Shown here in pieces: positions 25,696 through 35,092 of a stretch of DNA of 64,000 bases. How positions within the stretch are numbered: position 1 is the stretch's first letter; every line of letters begins with the position of its first letter. A program made the position numbers and the translations under genes. The stretch comes from Tolypothrix sp. PCC 7910. GTDB taxonomy: Bacteria > Cyanobacteriota > Cyanobacteriia > Cyanobacteriales > Nostocaceae. Location of the stretch: positions 6,387,501 through 6,451,500 of the forward strand of contig NZ_CP050440.1 of the NCBI RefSeq assembly GCF_011769525.1, written 5' to 3'. Under the pieces are notes generated by a model. It had not been told where the DNA came from and searched no databases. It saw only the letters and a program-made list of their open reading frames with translations.

Positions 25696-27054
25696 GTGCC
25701 ACAAAATTTCAATAGCCAAATCTCAGCACCATTTGTAACTCAAGGTAGCGATCGCGATCTCGATTTAGAGTCTACCCTTAAGGATCTGTCAATGTACGAC
25801 TTCCAAGTGGATATTAGCTGTATGTCTGTGGAAGTTGCTCAGTTTTTTGAAAAAAACCCTTTGCTCCCAGGAGCTATCTTACTAGAAGCAGGAAAGTTCA
25901 TCGGGATGATTTCGCGGCGGCGACTGCTGGAATTTTGGATTCATCCCCAAGCACAAGAATTGTTTTTGCAGCAACCGTTAAGTATTCTCTACAGTTATGC
26001 TCGTACCACAATTTTACAATTGCCTGATACAACGCCGATTTTAACAGCGATGCAACTTACCTTAAGGCGATCGCCAGATCTTTTGGCAGAACCATTGGTG
26101 GTACAAATCGCATCTGATACTTATAAATTATTGGATGTACATGAATTAAATCTGGCTGCTTGGCAAATTCGCGGTATAGAAACTCAAGTGCGCTATGAAC
26201 GCAGCCAAACTCAAATGATTCAAATTGATAAAATGGCGAGTTTAGGGCGTTTAGTTGATGGCGTAGCCCACGAAATTTTAGACCCTGTCAGTTTTATTTG
26301 GGGTAACTTAACTTATGTGTCTAATTATAGTCAAGATTTGCTTAAACTCATAGCCGCTTATGACCAAGAATTATCTCCCACTCCCAATTATATTAATCAT
26401 TTCAAAGAAGAAATTGAATTTGATTTTTTAGAAGAAGATTTATCTAAATCACTGGCTAGTATACGCACTGGAGCCGAAAGATTAAAGAAACTAGTTACTA
26501 GTTTACAAAACTTCTGTCATATTGATGAAGTTTATCCTAAGCCAGGGGATTTACATGCCTGTTTAGATAGTATTGTTTTATTAATTAATAGCCGGATTCA
26601 TGGTGAAATCCAAATAGTGAAAAACTATGGACATTTGCCGCCAGTTTATTGCTTTATGGGGCAATTAAGTCAAGTATTTATGAATATTTTTAGTGAATCT
26701 ATAGATACCTTACTCAATGAAACAGTGCGGCAGCAATTTCATCCTGAAACAACTAAAACTAATGACAAACCACAGATAGAAATTACTACCAAGGTGATCA
26801 CACAGGAAGCAACTAAACCAGGCTGTCCGGATTCTCGTTGGGTTTCAATTTCTATTGCTGATAATGGCCCTGGAATGTCTCCGAAATTGCAACAGCAAAT
26901 TATTGATTCTTTTTCAATAGAAAAACGCGCTGATAAAGCTACTAGTTTAGGTGTCAGCTATCGAATTATTACTGCTAAACATGGAGGAAAATTAAATTTT
27001 CATTCCCAACTCGGACAGGGTACAGAATTTCAAGTATTGCTACCCTTACTTTAA
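25696..27054 (+). CDS. histidine-kinase-like protein with CBS-like N-terminus and degenerate ATPase domain
   Basis: A 452-aa relative of the kinase cores at 15886 and 49659. Residues ~30-165 resemble a CBS-pair sensor (FEKNPLLPGAILLEAGKFIG, ISRRRLLEF). The dimerisation helix keeps the phospho-acceptor His (LVDGVAHEILDPVSF), but HEINNP has become HEILDP. The N-box reads MNIFSESIDTL where paralogues have [11 protein letters not shown], so the Mg-binding Asn is Glu. The DNGPGM box is kept, while the GTGLGLS box is ATSLGVS. ATP binding is therefore doubtful; it may be a pseudokinase that dimerises with or senses for another kinase. The start is GTG. Confidence 0.8.
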   Translation: MPQNFNSQISAPFVTQGSDRDLDLESTLKDLSMYDFQVDISCMSVEVAQFFEKNPLLPGAILLEAGKFIGMISRRRLLEFWIHPQAQELFLQQPLSILYSYARTTILQLPDTTPILTAMQLTLRRSPDLLAEPLVVQIASDTYKLLDVHELNLAAWQIRGIETQVRYERSQTQMIQIDKMASLGRLVDGVAHEILDPVSFIWGNLTYVSNYSQDLLKLIAAYDQELSPTPNYINHFKEEIEFDFLEEDLSKSLASIRTGAERLKKLVTSLQNFCHIDEVYPKPGDLHACLDSIVLLINSRIHGEIQIVKNYGHLPPVYCFMGQLSQVFMNIFSESIDTLLNETVRQQFHPETTKTNDKPQIEITTKVITQEATKPGCPDSRWVSISIADNGPGMSPKLQQQIIDSFSIEKRADKATSLGVSYRIITAKHGGKLNFHSQLGQGTEFQVLLPLL

Positions 27055-27153
27055 TAAAAATAATCTTGATGATATCTACAATCAGCGATTCTAGGTGTGT
27101 TGTTCTCCGGCATAATGCACCTTATATATCTCTTGAAATTCATCATTCATAAT

Positions 27154-28683
27154 TTAGTTACGCCGATAAAAATGTAACCTGCCAAAACCCAAAAATTGAC
27201 TATGAGATTTTTCCCCTTTAGGAAATGCGGTAACTCCAAAAAGATAAACTCCATCAGATTGGGGATTTTGCATTGCTTTTAAACCAACCGTAATTTTCTT
27301 ACCTGGAGATATGGGGGGGTTAAAAGCAATTGATACTGTTTGAGTTTTTTGATCGCTGCTAATATCTGTTAACTCAATTTTTTGCCCTTCTTGAGATTCT
27401 GTTCCTTCAAAAGCGACACTTTTATCTAGCTGAAAGCGAATATATTCTAAACCCTCGCGCTGTTGGATGGTAATTTTTTGTAATGGTTCGCCAGCATTTT
27501 CTGGCAGGTTAATAGTAAAGTAATAAACTGCCTCTGGTTCACTAACTCGATTGTATGTAGTCGAGGCTTTCAGCAAGCTTGGTGGTTTACTAAAATATGC
27601 TGTTCTAGTTGCAGAAGTAGGCGATAAAGTTGCTGGTGGGGTAATAACAAGTGATGTAATTGGCGAAGCTGAAGGAGTTGTTACTGGCGTTGTAATTGTG
27701 GTTACTGATGAAGGCTTAACTACTGAAGTTGCCACATTATTACTATTACCACCAACAGCATTAAAGGCAAAAGAACCAATTAAAGAAGAGGATTCCCAAG
27801 GAGTTTGTTTACCACGAGTTTCTTTGAGGACATCTGCTCTGACTTGCTTAAACATTTGCTCCACATCTAAATTGGGAGTTTTCATGTGTTGCAACAAAGC
27901 TGTAGTATAGGGGCTGTTCCGACCTTCACCATCTAAGGCAGTTTTTCCTGGTGAGGTAGCGTAAGCAATTAATGTACCTTTAACTGTCTGTGTGGGTGGC
28001 GCTAAACCGCGCTCAAAAGAACGCCATTTGCGTCCAAAGGGATTATTACGACAGGCATCTAAGATAATGATATTGACATCGTTAGATGCATCTTCCATGA
28101 CATTTAGTAATTTACCCACAGGTAGAGATTCATAGCGCACATCTTGTTCTCGTTCTAGACGCGCATCTATGGGGATTAAATAATTCTCTCCATCTACTTG
28201 AGTTCCATGTCCAGCAAAGTAAAATAATCCTGTTCCACCTTGACGTAAGTTGCGATTAAAATTTTCAATCGCCTGTTCCATTTTCCGCAAATCTGCATCT
28301 TTAAGGAGTGTCACCTCAAATCCTAATTTACGTAAAGAATTAGCAATATCTGTAGCATCATTGATGGGATTGGCTAATTCTGCAGCTAGTTTGTATTTAG
28401 AATTACCAATTACCAGTGCTGTGCGGTATTGTTTTTGCATAGCCAAACGATTTTGGGCAATTAACTCTCCCATGACGTTCTTGAGCCTATCGTCCATCAC
28501 TGAATTATCGCTGGCAACTGGCAAGTTATTAGCAACATTGATGATTTTCTCTTCAGTTGTCGCTATCCATTCATCAGAGGCGAACTCGGGAATTTTCCAG
28601 ATTTTTTTGACTATTAAAATTGATGCTAGCGGTAACAGCAGTACTGTGGTTGTTAATAAGAGTAGCCATTTTCGACGTAACAT
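27154..28683 (-). CDS. membrane-anchored caspase-like (C14) protease fused to DUF2808
   Basis: A 509-aa protein with an N-terminal membrane anchor (WLLLLTTTVLLLPLASILIV). The caspase p20-like domain (residues ~85-320) has the catalytic dyad His159 (YFAGHGTQ) and Cys211 (IILDACRNNPFG), plus RTALVIGNSKYK at its start. Orthocaspases of this type cut after basic residues. A Thr/Ser/Pro-rich linker (~325-375) leads to a C-terminal DUF2808 domain (YYFTINLPENAGEPLQKITI to FGRLHFYRR), normally found alone as a secreted cyanobacterial protein. The anchor suggests that protease and DUF2808 domains sit outside the cytoplasmic membrane or in the lumen. Function is inferred. Confidence 0.9.
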   Translation of the reverse strand: MLRRKWLLLLTTTVLLLPLASILIVKKIWKIPEFASDEWIATTEEKIINVANNLPVASDNSVMDDRLKNVMGELIAQNRLAMQKQYRTALVIGNSKYKLAAELANPINDATDIANSLRKLGFEVTLLKDADLRKMEQAIENFNRNLRQGGTGLFYFAGHGTQVDGENYLIPIDARLEREQDVRYESLPVGKLLNVMEDASNDVNIIILDACRNNPFGRKWRSFERGLAPPTQTVKGTLIAYATSPGKTALDGEGRNSPYTTALLQHMKTPNLDVEQMFKQVRADVLKETRGKQTPWESSSLIGSFAFNAVGGNSNNVATSVVKPSSVTTITTPVTTPSASPITSLVITPPATLSPTSATRTAYFSKPPSLLKASTTYNRVSEPEAVYYFTINLPENAGEPLQKITIQQREGLEYIRFQLDKSVAFEGTESQEGQKIELTDISSDQKTQTVSIAFNPPISPGKKITVGLKAMQNPQSDGVYLFGVTAFPKGEKSHSQFLGFGRLHFYRRN

Positions 28684-28910
28684 TTTGTTACTTCTCTCTT
28701 AAGAGTGAGGTCAAATTCAAAAAAATTGACTATTCATTATATCAGTGTAATTCTATCTGATACCACTTTTAAAAAAGAATGTGACAAATAGATGAAGTAG
28801 GGGTACAAAGCATTGCATCTCTATAAATTATTCATGCATTGCAAAGATTCCGTGAATTGGTATCAGCTATACAATTCATATTTAATTTCTGAAATATGGG
28901 TATAGAAGCC

Positions 28911-28948
28911 TGTAGGATGCGTTACGCCAAAGGCTAACGCATCCTACA
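28911..28948. repeat. hairpin repeat TGTAGGATGCGTTA...TAACGCATCCTACA
   Basis: A 14-bp perfect outer stem plus an inner GCC/GGC pair, located 18 bases after the GH57 stop codon (minus strand). It may slow or end transcription, and matches the TAGGATGCGTTA class of cyanobacterial intergenic repeats. Confidence 0.75.
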
Positions 28949-28965
28949 TTTACGTGAATCAGCAA

Positions 28966-30468
28966 TTACCAATTGTTTGCTTGCAGCAACTTTTCACCGC
29001 GTTGAAAAATTTCACGGGCATAGTCAGTCCAAGTACCTTGTCCCCAATAACGAAAACAGCTAGTTTGTAGCAATAAGTTATGTAAGAGAAGATTGCGATA
29101 ATTTGATTTTTTAGTCAGAGATGCTGGTGATTGGGTTGCTAATAATTCATTCACTTTTTCATGAAATGCACTACTTAATTGATACATAGGAGACAAGACA
29201 TTTTCATATCCTTTCACCCAACTGATATGATTTGTCCATGAGGCTCCATCCATATGAAAATTGGGATTATTTTGCTTTAATTCCAAAATGGCATTCTCTA
29301 CAGCTTCGGGTTGCACATTATCTGGTGAAACCCTTTCCCAAATATAATGTTGTCCCACTGGCTGACAAGTGGGATAGTCTTCAGGTTGACAACCAGCCGC
29401 TGTGATTAATTCTAAATATTCTGTACCACACATTCCCACTACGCCAGTTTTACCTCCGCCGTGATTTACCATATCCCACCAAGCTTGGTTGAAGGCGCTG
29501 GGAAATTCATTCATCATCACACCGCCATTTTCACCATCTCCAATTTGGCTAACAATGGGCGGTATTAAGGCCTTCCCTAATTGTTGTTTAGATAAAGTTT
29601 TAGCTTCATAGTAAGGTTGCATTTGACCTACTAATTTCGTATCCGAACCTTGGGTTTTAATTAAGGCAGTAATACTAATTGTTTCGCCTTGAGAATTGCG
29701 AGCAATAAGACGATGTGGTAAATGTTTGTAGATGAGAGATTGACCGTTAATTGTTTCTACACTGTGTTCTTGAACAAGTAACCAACGGTAACCACATTCT
29801 TTGAGTGCTTTGACAAAAGCAAAGAAAGTATCCGGATGATTTGGCAGATGCATTTCTGGTGGAGAAAATCCTTTAACTCTTCCTAGTGCTTCCCAACCAA
29901 AAATTGCAGCAAAATGCTGTTGCCATGCCAACATCTGCAATTTAATATCTGCTATGGGCGTGGAAGGAATCACCGCATGACTCCACATTGTACCCAACCA
30001 CTCCACATAGGGTTGATAAGTGCGATCGCAGGTTATACGCTTGAGGTTGTCAAGAATATCGCTGCGTCCCATTTGCCTCAGTCCCCAGAAAAGATTACCA
30101 GAGTAATCCAACATCACGCGGGGATTGCAACCTTGGCTGACGAGTTCGGGAATAAAATCTCCCATGCGGCTGTAACAATAAGCAAATGGCCCAGCATTAT
30201 GATTATCTCCTTCGCCAGGATGTTCAAACATATATTGCAGATTACTGATCAGTCCGCCATCATAGCCAGATGGGATAGTTGGCTGATGCATATGTAAGGC
30301 GATCGCAAATCCGGCGTTAATATCTTCTAAACGGAGATTCGTTGTGGGTAAGAAAACAGGTGTATCATGGTTCACTACTGAGAGAACTTCTGTTTCCCAA
30401 CCACAAATATTCGGTAAACCATCTATAATTTCGGGCAAAGCGGGGAGAGTCTCAGGCAAAGTCTGCAT
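28966..30468 (-). CDS. glycoside hydrolase family 57 protein
   Basis: A 500-aa alpha-glucan-active type enzyme. The start of the catalytic barrel shows AIALHMHQPTIPSG, the GH57 first conserved region (HxHQP). Further segments are PRVMLDYSGNLFWGL, EWLGTMWSHAVIPSTP, GFSPPEMHLPNH (the GFxPxE region with the probable nucleophile Glu) and GDGENGGVMMNEFP. The last carries a conserved acidic group likely to include the second catalytic acid. GH57 enzymes act on glycogen or related glucans (amylase, branching enzyme, amylopullulanase); this branch is not biochemically placed by sequence alone. It stands alone between repeats. Confidence 0.88.
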   Translation of the reverse strand: MQTLPETLPALPEIIDGLPNICGWETEVLSVVNHDTPVFLPTTNLRLEDINAGFAIALHMHQPTIPSGYDGGLISNLQYMFEHPGEGDNHNAGPFAYCYSRMGDFIPELVSQGCNPRVMLDYSGNLFWGLRQMGRSDILDNLKRITCDRTYQPYVEWLGTMWSHAVIPSTPIADIKLQMLAWQQHFAAIFGWEALGRVKGFSPPEMHLPNHPDTFFAFVKALKECGYRWLLVQEHSVETINGQSLIYKHLPHRLIARNSQGETISITALIKTQGSDTKLVGQMQPYYEAKTLSKQQLGKALIPPIVSQIGDGENGGVMMNEFPSAFNQAWWDMVNHGGGKTGVVGMCGTEYLELITAAGCQPEDYPTCQPVGQHYIWERVSPDNVQPEAVENAILELKQNNPNFHMDGASWTNHISWVKGYENVLSPMYQLSSAFHEKVNELLATQSPASLTKKSNYRNLLLHNLLLQTSCFRYWGQGTWTDYAREIFQRGEKLLQANNW

Positions 30469-30609
30469 TTCTGGTTGCTCCGAAATAAGGTAATAGGTTG
30501 TGATGCTAAACTTGCATAATTACTGGTGAGGCGATCGCGAGTCAAGAGTCCAGAGTCAAAAGTCAAACTTACTCAACACTCAGTAATGTTTCCACTCAAG
30601 TATTAAAAC

Positions 30610-30632
30610 AATTCGTAATTCGTAATTCGTTA
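30610..30632. repeat. STRR heptamer array (AATTCGT units)
   Basis: Three AATTCGT heptamers upstream of GH57. The same unit occurs again after hoxH at 63911-63937. Confidence 0.7.
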
Positions 30633-30763
30633 GGTAGTTAATAAGCAAATTCACTCAGCACTTTCTGCGCTCAGGTATTAGCTTGCTTATGTGGAGCATC
30701 GGAATTACATTTTGCCTGACTGGTTATTATTCGTATGCTCGGTATAACTATTAATATTTTGAA

Positions 30764-30827
30764 GCTCTGCCTCATGGGGTTGAGGCAGAGCGTCCTGTAG
30801 GGCGTTACCAGGTGGGGCCTGGTAACG
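30764..30827. repeat. double-hairpin intergenic repeat
   Basis: Two consecutive perfect hairpins: GCTCTGCCTCA/TGAGGCAGAGC (30764-30791) and CGTTACCAGG/CCTGGTAACG (30803-30827). This two-hairpin design resembles dispersed repeats of Nostoc-type genomes. It fills the gap between GH57 and the SDR 3' end; no gene is seen in 30469-30869. Confidence 0.75.
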
Positions 30828-30869
30828 AGGGGAACAGGGGGTAGAGAGTTTTATTGTACCAAAAAATTT

Positions 30870-31700
30870 CTATTGTTCCAATGTACTGGGAATAAGTTTT
30901 CTAAGTTGTTTGTATGGCTGTTTGATTGTTGGCGCTGAGGGAGTAGTCACATTTAAAATTATCTCCAGCAACCAAGGTGCAAGGCGTTGACACCATACTG
31001 CTAGATGACTTTGCCATCCTACTAAGATTTCTGGTGCATCTCTTTGCAATCCTGCAACAAGCGTTTGAGCAACTTTTTGGGGAGTTGTGGGAATTACGCA
31101 GCGAAATAATTGAAAGTCCCGCACCATGTCTGTATCCGTGAGGGAAGGAAGTAACGCTTTTACCTGAATATTGTATGGTGCTAATTCACGGCGCAAAGCT
31201 TGGGTAAATCCTAAAATGGCGAATTTGGTAGCAGAATAAGTCGCCATTGTTGGTGCAGCGATTTTACCCATCAAGCTGGATACATTCACAATTGTTCCTT
31301 GTCTTTGGCTAGCCATCCGTCGCGCCACAAGACTAGTGAGGTTGTACATTCCCATTAAATTCACAGATATTTCCTCTTGAACTTGGGGAAGTTTAGATTG
31401 CAAAAACGAATTTTGGTAGGCGACTCCGGCACAATTAACTAGTAGATGTATGGGGCCATAATTACGCCAAAGTTGAGCAACAGCAATATTTACCTCTACT
31501 GTTTGCGTCAAATCGATTGCTAAAGTTGAGACTTCTGTACCTAGCGCAGAGATTTCCTCTGCTACCTCGGCTAATTTTTGGCGATCGCGCGCTATGAGTA
31601 TCACTCGCTTGATGCCTTGCTGTGCTAATTCTAGAGCGATCGCACGTCCAATACCACGGGAAGCCCCAGTAATTAAGGCAACCTTACCTTGAATCTTCAT
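30870..31700 (-). CDS. short-chain dehydrogenase/reductase (classical SDR)
   Basis: NAD(P)-dependent oxidoreductase of 276 aa. It has the Rossmann motif TGASRGIGRAIA (residues ~12-23), LVNCAGVAY (NAG region), the catalytic Ser in VNVSSLMGK and YSATK (Tyr and Lys). Arg directly after the TGAS motif hints at NADP preference. The length and C-terminal tail resemble the broad 3-oxoacyl-reductase-like group; the substrate cannot be assigned. It is transcribed alone. The 31701-32260 gap upstream is AT-rich with no recognisable element. Confidence 0.9.
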   Translation of the reverse strand: MKIQGKVALITGASRGIGRAIALELAQQGIKRVILIARDRQKLAEVAEEISALGTEVSTLAIDLTQTVEVNIAVAQLWRNYGPIHLLVNCAGVAYQNSFLQSKLPQVQEEISVNLMGMYNLTSLVARRMASQRQGTIVNVSSLMGKIAAPTMATYSATKFAILGFTQALRRELAPYNIQVKALLPSLTDTDMVRDFQLFRCVIPTTPQKVAQTLVAGLQRDAPEILVGWQSHLAVWCQRLAPWLLEIILNVTTPSAPTIKQPYKQLRKLIPSTLEQ

Positions 31701-32260
31701 AAATTTTTACCTCCAAAATGTCAGTCCTACTGCGTTACTGATTGCATTCGCAGCGCAGACAAATTAGCAATTGTTATTTAAATCAAAACTAAGCCTGTAA
31801 GTAGGAGATATTTCTGAGCTAATCTACAACCCTTAATCATCAGTCTTTCAACAACAGAAATTTCTCGCTTTACTTTAAATCATCAGCACTTCCTACTATC
31901 GTCTGTCTGGATATAGCTCATAGGTTTTAACATTTCCTCAATTGTTCACCGGAGCGTTTCCATACACACGTTAACAACTAAATCAAGTTCTAGCAACAAT
32001 TTTTAATAAGAATTTCTTAATAGTTGTTTACAACAAGTATATATATGAGTAATTTTTTGGCAAATAAGTTTTTATAAATACTGCTCGTCTAATATAGAAA
32101 TTTCTTGACAATCGGACTAAATTACCAAAATGAATTTAATAAAATCCGCAATATGGCTGAATTATGACAAAATTTGTCATCCCTAAGACAACAGAAATAC
32201 ATATAGTTGAGGAAACTAGATCGGATAAATTTCCGTCAATATACTGATTACATTTACATT

Positions 32261-32839
32261 ATGAATACTCCTAGCCATGCGATTCTCAATCTAGTTGTGT
32301 TTAACCAACAAGTGCGAAATCAGGCAAGTCATGCAATATTTATTGGTGCAATCTTGCCCGATGTGCCGATATTCTTGTTTTACTTTTTGATGAAATTTGT
32401 CTATCGTTTACCATCACGCGAAATTTGGTCAGAAGCTTACTACCAGCCAGTTTGGCAAGGTATAATCAGTACTTTTCACTCCATTCCTTTAGCATTAATT
32501 GGGCTAATAATTACCCATTTTTTAAATTGGAAAGTTATAGAAGTTGGGTTTAGCAGTATGGTGCTGCACTCGCTTTTAGATTTACCAGTTCACAATAATG
32601 ATGCCCATCGGCACTTTTTCCCCTTTACTAATTACCGTTTTATTAGTCCGATTTCCTATTGGGATCGTAACCATTACGGCGGGATCATCGCTTTTATAGA
32701 GATTTCCTTAGTATTAGTAGCTAGTATTTATTTGTTTCCTACAATGCGATCGCCCTTCACCAAAGGGCTACTAATAGCAACCAATCTATTTTATTGGTAT
32801 GCATATTTGAGGTTTTATCTCAAAGACGCAATACCATAA
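32261..32839 (+). CDS. membrane-bound metal-dependent hydrolase-like protein (YdjM/DUF457-like)
   Basis: A 192-aa membrane protein with the conserved histidine/aspartate layout of inner-membrane hydrolases. It opens NTPSHAILNLVVF, followed by SHAIFIGAILPDVP, and the pair HSLLDLPVHNNDAHRHFFPF. About four hydrophobic spans are visible. I start at ATG 32261 because the NTPSHAILN motif is the family N-terminus; a TTG at 32207 would add 18 unlikely residues. Enzymatic activity has not been established for most of this family. Confidence 0.72.
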   Translation: MNTPSHAILNLVVFNQQVRNQASHAIFIGAILPDVPIFLFYFLMKFVYRLPSREIWSEAYYQPVWQGIISTFHSIPLALIGLIITHFLNWKVIEVGFSSMVLHSLLDLPVHNNDAHRHFFPFTNYRFISPISYWDRNHYGGIIAFIEISLVLVASIYLFPTMRSPFTKGLLIATNLFYWYAYLRFYLKDAIP

Positions 32840-32916
32840 ATTGATTTTGGGGTTGGGTGTTTGGTGTTTGTTCCATTACCAATTCCCCAGTCCCCAGTCC
32901 TCAATCCCCAATCCCC

Positions 32917-34587
32917 TCATGGCGCAGCCGGAGTTGGCTGTGGTGCGGGGACTTTGGGTTGCGGATCTACGCCACTTAATGCTTGTTTTAACTGTTCTGT
33001 AGTTAAAGACTCGACAATACTGAGATTTAGCGGAGCCTGACTAATATATTGAGCATAGCCAGGCTGCAAGTAGGGACGATATTCTTGGCGGTTTAAAAGA
33101 TGGGTGTCAAAGAAAGCGACGCTTAAAGCTCTTAAGTAGGAATAAGCAGGCGCACGGTTTGGCCCTAGTAAAGCTTCTGGTACAGGTAAAACATTATTTT
33201 CCGCCGTGGGTTCTGCGATCGCGCTAAAGTGGGTTGCGTTTTCAATGAGTACAAGATATTTGTTGGGGTTTGGAAGCCAAGTAAAGGGGTAAATCTGTTC
33301 AGATAGAGGGGGTGCAAAGATATCTTGGCTACCTGCGACTAACATTGTCGGTAATTTGATTTGATTTATGCCACTTTCGCCCAAAACAGAACTATCAATG
33401 GGATTAACCGCCAGTACAGCTTTAATGCGTTCGTCTTGCAACGGATAATTTTGAGCAGGTAACTCGTAGGCGCGACACTGTAAAAAGACTGAGACATTCA
33501 AGGTGCGATTAGGTGCACAATCGCGGCGTAGTTGCTGAAAGTTCAGCTTTCCTCCCCCTAAAGCTAAAACAGTGTAACCGCCAAAGGAATGTCCAATTGC
33601 TCCAATTTGTTGAAAATTGATTTTACCTTGGAGGTTGCGATCGCTTCTGTCTCGCTGCTGGAGTTGATCGAGAACGAACTTAACATCTAAAGGACGGTTA
33701 ATAAATTCTTGTGCTTCTGGAGGCCCAGCCAAGCCGGAAAAGTATAGCTGAAAGCGTTCGGCATTACTACCGGGGTGTTCTAAGACAGCTACCGCAAAGC
33801 CATAGGATGCTAAATGTTCAGCAAGATAAACAAAGGCGAAGCGATCGGAAGCGACACCATGAGAAATTACAATTAAAGGTGCTGGTGCTGAGGCTTGCGG
33901 TAGATACAAGTCTACAGGCAGATTGCGATTGCGCGCAGTATCGTTAAATTGGAAGCTGGTTTTCTGCCAAGGTAATTTTCCAGGCGATCGCAAATCTGGC
34001 AATTGAGCATAGTTAACCGTGGCATTATTAGTTTGGGCTTGTGTGGTTGTCTGTTGTTTAATAAAAGCGACAATTTGATCCTTGGCTTTCACTAAATCTG
34101 ACAAGCTATTGACTATCTGTAACCCCTCGGAGAAATTTAACCGCAAACTTTCACTTGGGTATTTACGCAATAAGTTCACAACCGTTAAGCCTTGAGGATC
34201 GGCAGCAGATAAAATCAAAGCTGCACGGATGGCATAAAAACCATTTTGTCGTGAGTCAGTAAGTAACAATTCCCCCAACCGTCTTAGTACTGCTTCTCCG
34301 AGAGGCGAATAGGTAAACTGAGAAACCAAAACAGGTGTAATCTCAAATTTTTGTTGCAAAAGCTGCCTTAATTGAGCTAATTGCTCCGGATTAGCACGAC
34401 TAGCATAAAATGACAATTCGCTGTCAATTTTGCCTTCTTTCGCAAATTTTTCTAAAGATTCAGCCGATAAAGAAAATTCTCCAAACGGAGGGTAAAAGAA
34501 ACTGATGCGCTCGGCTCCTAATCCGGGCGTTGCCGTCAAAAATGTAGATAGTAAACCTAAACTGAGATATTTTAGCAATTTTTTCAT
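32917..34587 (-). CDS. secreted alpha/beta hydrolase with DUF1400 domain
   Basis: A 556-aa exported hydrolase. The signal peptide is KKLLKYLSLGLLSTFLTATPGLGA. Next comes the DUF1400 domain (residues ~28-180; ERISFFYPPFGEFSLSAESL) found with cyanobacterial lipase-like proteins. The alpha/beta hydrolase domain follows, with nucleophile motif GHSFGGYT, oxyanion segment LIVISHGVASD and a probable catalytic His in NATHFSAIAEP. It resembles platelet-activating-factor acetylhydrolase-like enzymes. The C-terminus is Pro/Ala-rich. ATG 34587 is preferred over TTG 34593. Substrate unknown, perhaps an ester or lipid. Confidence 0.88.
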   Translation of the reverse strand: MKKLLKYLSLGLLSTFLTATPGLGAERISFFYPPFGEFSLSAESLEKFAKEGKIDSELSFYASRANPEQLAQLRQLLQQKFEITPVLVSQFTYSPLGEAVLRRLGELLLTDSRQNGFYAIRAALILSAADPQGLTVVNLLRKYPSESLRLNFSEGLQIVNSLSDLVKAKDQIVAFIKQQTTTQAQTNNATVNYAQLPDLRSPGKLPWQKTSFQFNDTARNRNLPVDLYLPQASAPAPLIVISHGVASDRFAFVYLAEHLASYGFAVAVLEHPGSNAERFQLYFSGLAGPPEAQEFINRPLDVKFVLDQLQQRDRSDRNLQGKINFQQIGAIGHSFGGYTVLALGGGKLNFQQLRRDCAPNRTLNVSVFLQCRAYELPAQNYPLQDERIKAVLAVNPIDSSVLGESGINQIKLPTMLVAGSQDIFAPPLSEQIYPFTWLPNPNKYLVLIENATHFSAIAEPTAENNVLPVPEALLGPNRAPAYSYLRALSVAFFDTHLLNRQEYRPYLQPGYAQYISQAPLNLSIVESLTTEQLKQALSGVDPQPKVPAPQPTPAAP

Positions 34588-34837
34588 GAGCAAAGCCCGC
34601 TTTTTACCCAGTAGACACCAAATTTGGCGGCAAAGAAAGCGGGGCGGGAGAAATACCGCTTTCCTATTGATTTACTTTTAGATATACCAAATACCTCGTT
34701 AATGCACATATATCCCAAAGGTTAGGCGTTAATACTTGTTTCCTGCTTATCTGCATTCTTATAGGCTGTATTAAGCCAAATTTTTCCGCTTAAAGCTCTA
34801 ATTAGCGCGATAATTAATTTAGAGATCAAATTTGTAT

Positions 34838-35032
34838 ATGTCATCAACACCATGCTCTGGTTGTGTGGTTACCTTAACTCAACAACAAGAGAAAAATATC
34901 TCTCACCAAAAGCATTGTCAGGATGAGCAGGTTAACTACAGCAATGTCCCTGTCAAAAATTGTACTGTGGTTGAAAATGGTCGAGTAGTAGTTAAACCAT
35001 TACAAACACCAGCCCTTAAAGAGATTGATTAG
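34838..35032 (+). CDS. small cysteine-containing hypothetical protein, 64 aa
   Basis: Unrecognised 64-aa soluble protein starting MSSTPCSGCVVTLTQQQEKN, with a CxxC near the N-terminus and two further cysteines (KHCQDE, KNCTVV). The arrangement could bind a metal or form disulfides, which is inference. It lies between the divergently oriented hydrolase and the convergent potassium channel gene. No strong ribosome-binding site is visible. Confidence 0.5.
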   Translation: MSSTPCSGCVVTLTQQQEKNISHQKHCQDEQVNYSNVPVKNCTVVENGRVVVKPLQTPALKEID

Positions 35033-35092
35033 CTTTAATGCATCGAAACTATACTTCAATAAATTAACAACCATTCTGGTTTTACTCAGAAC

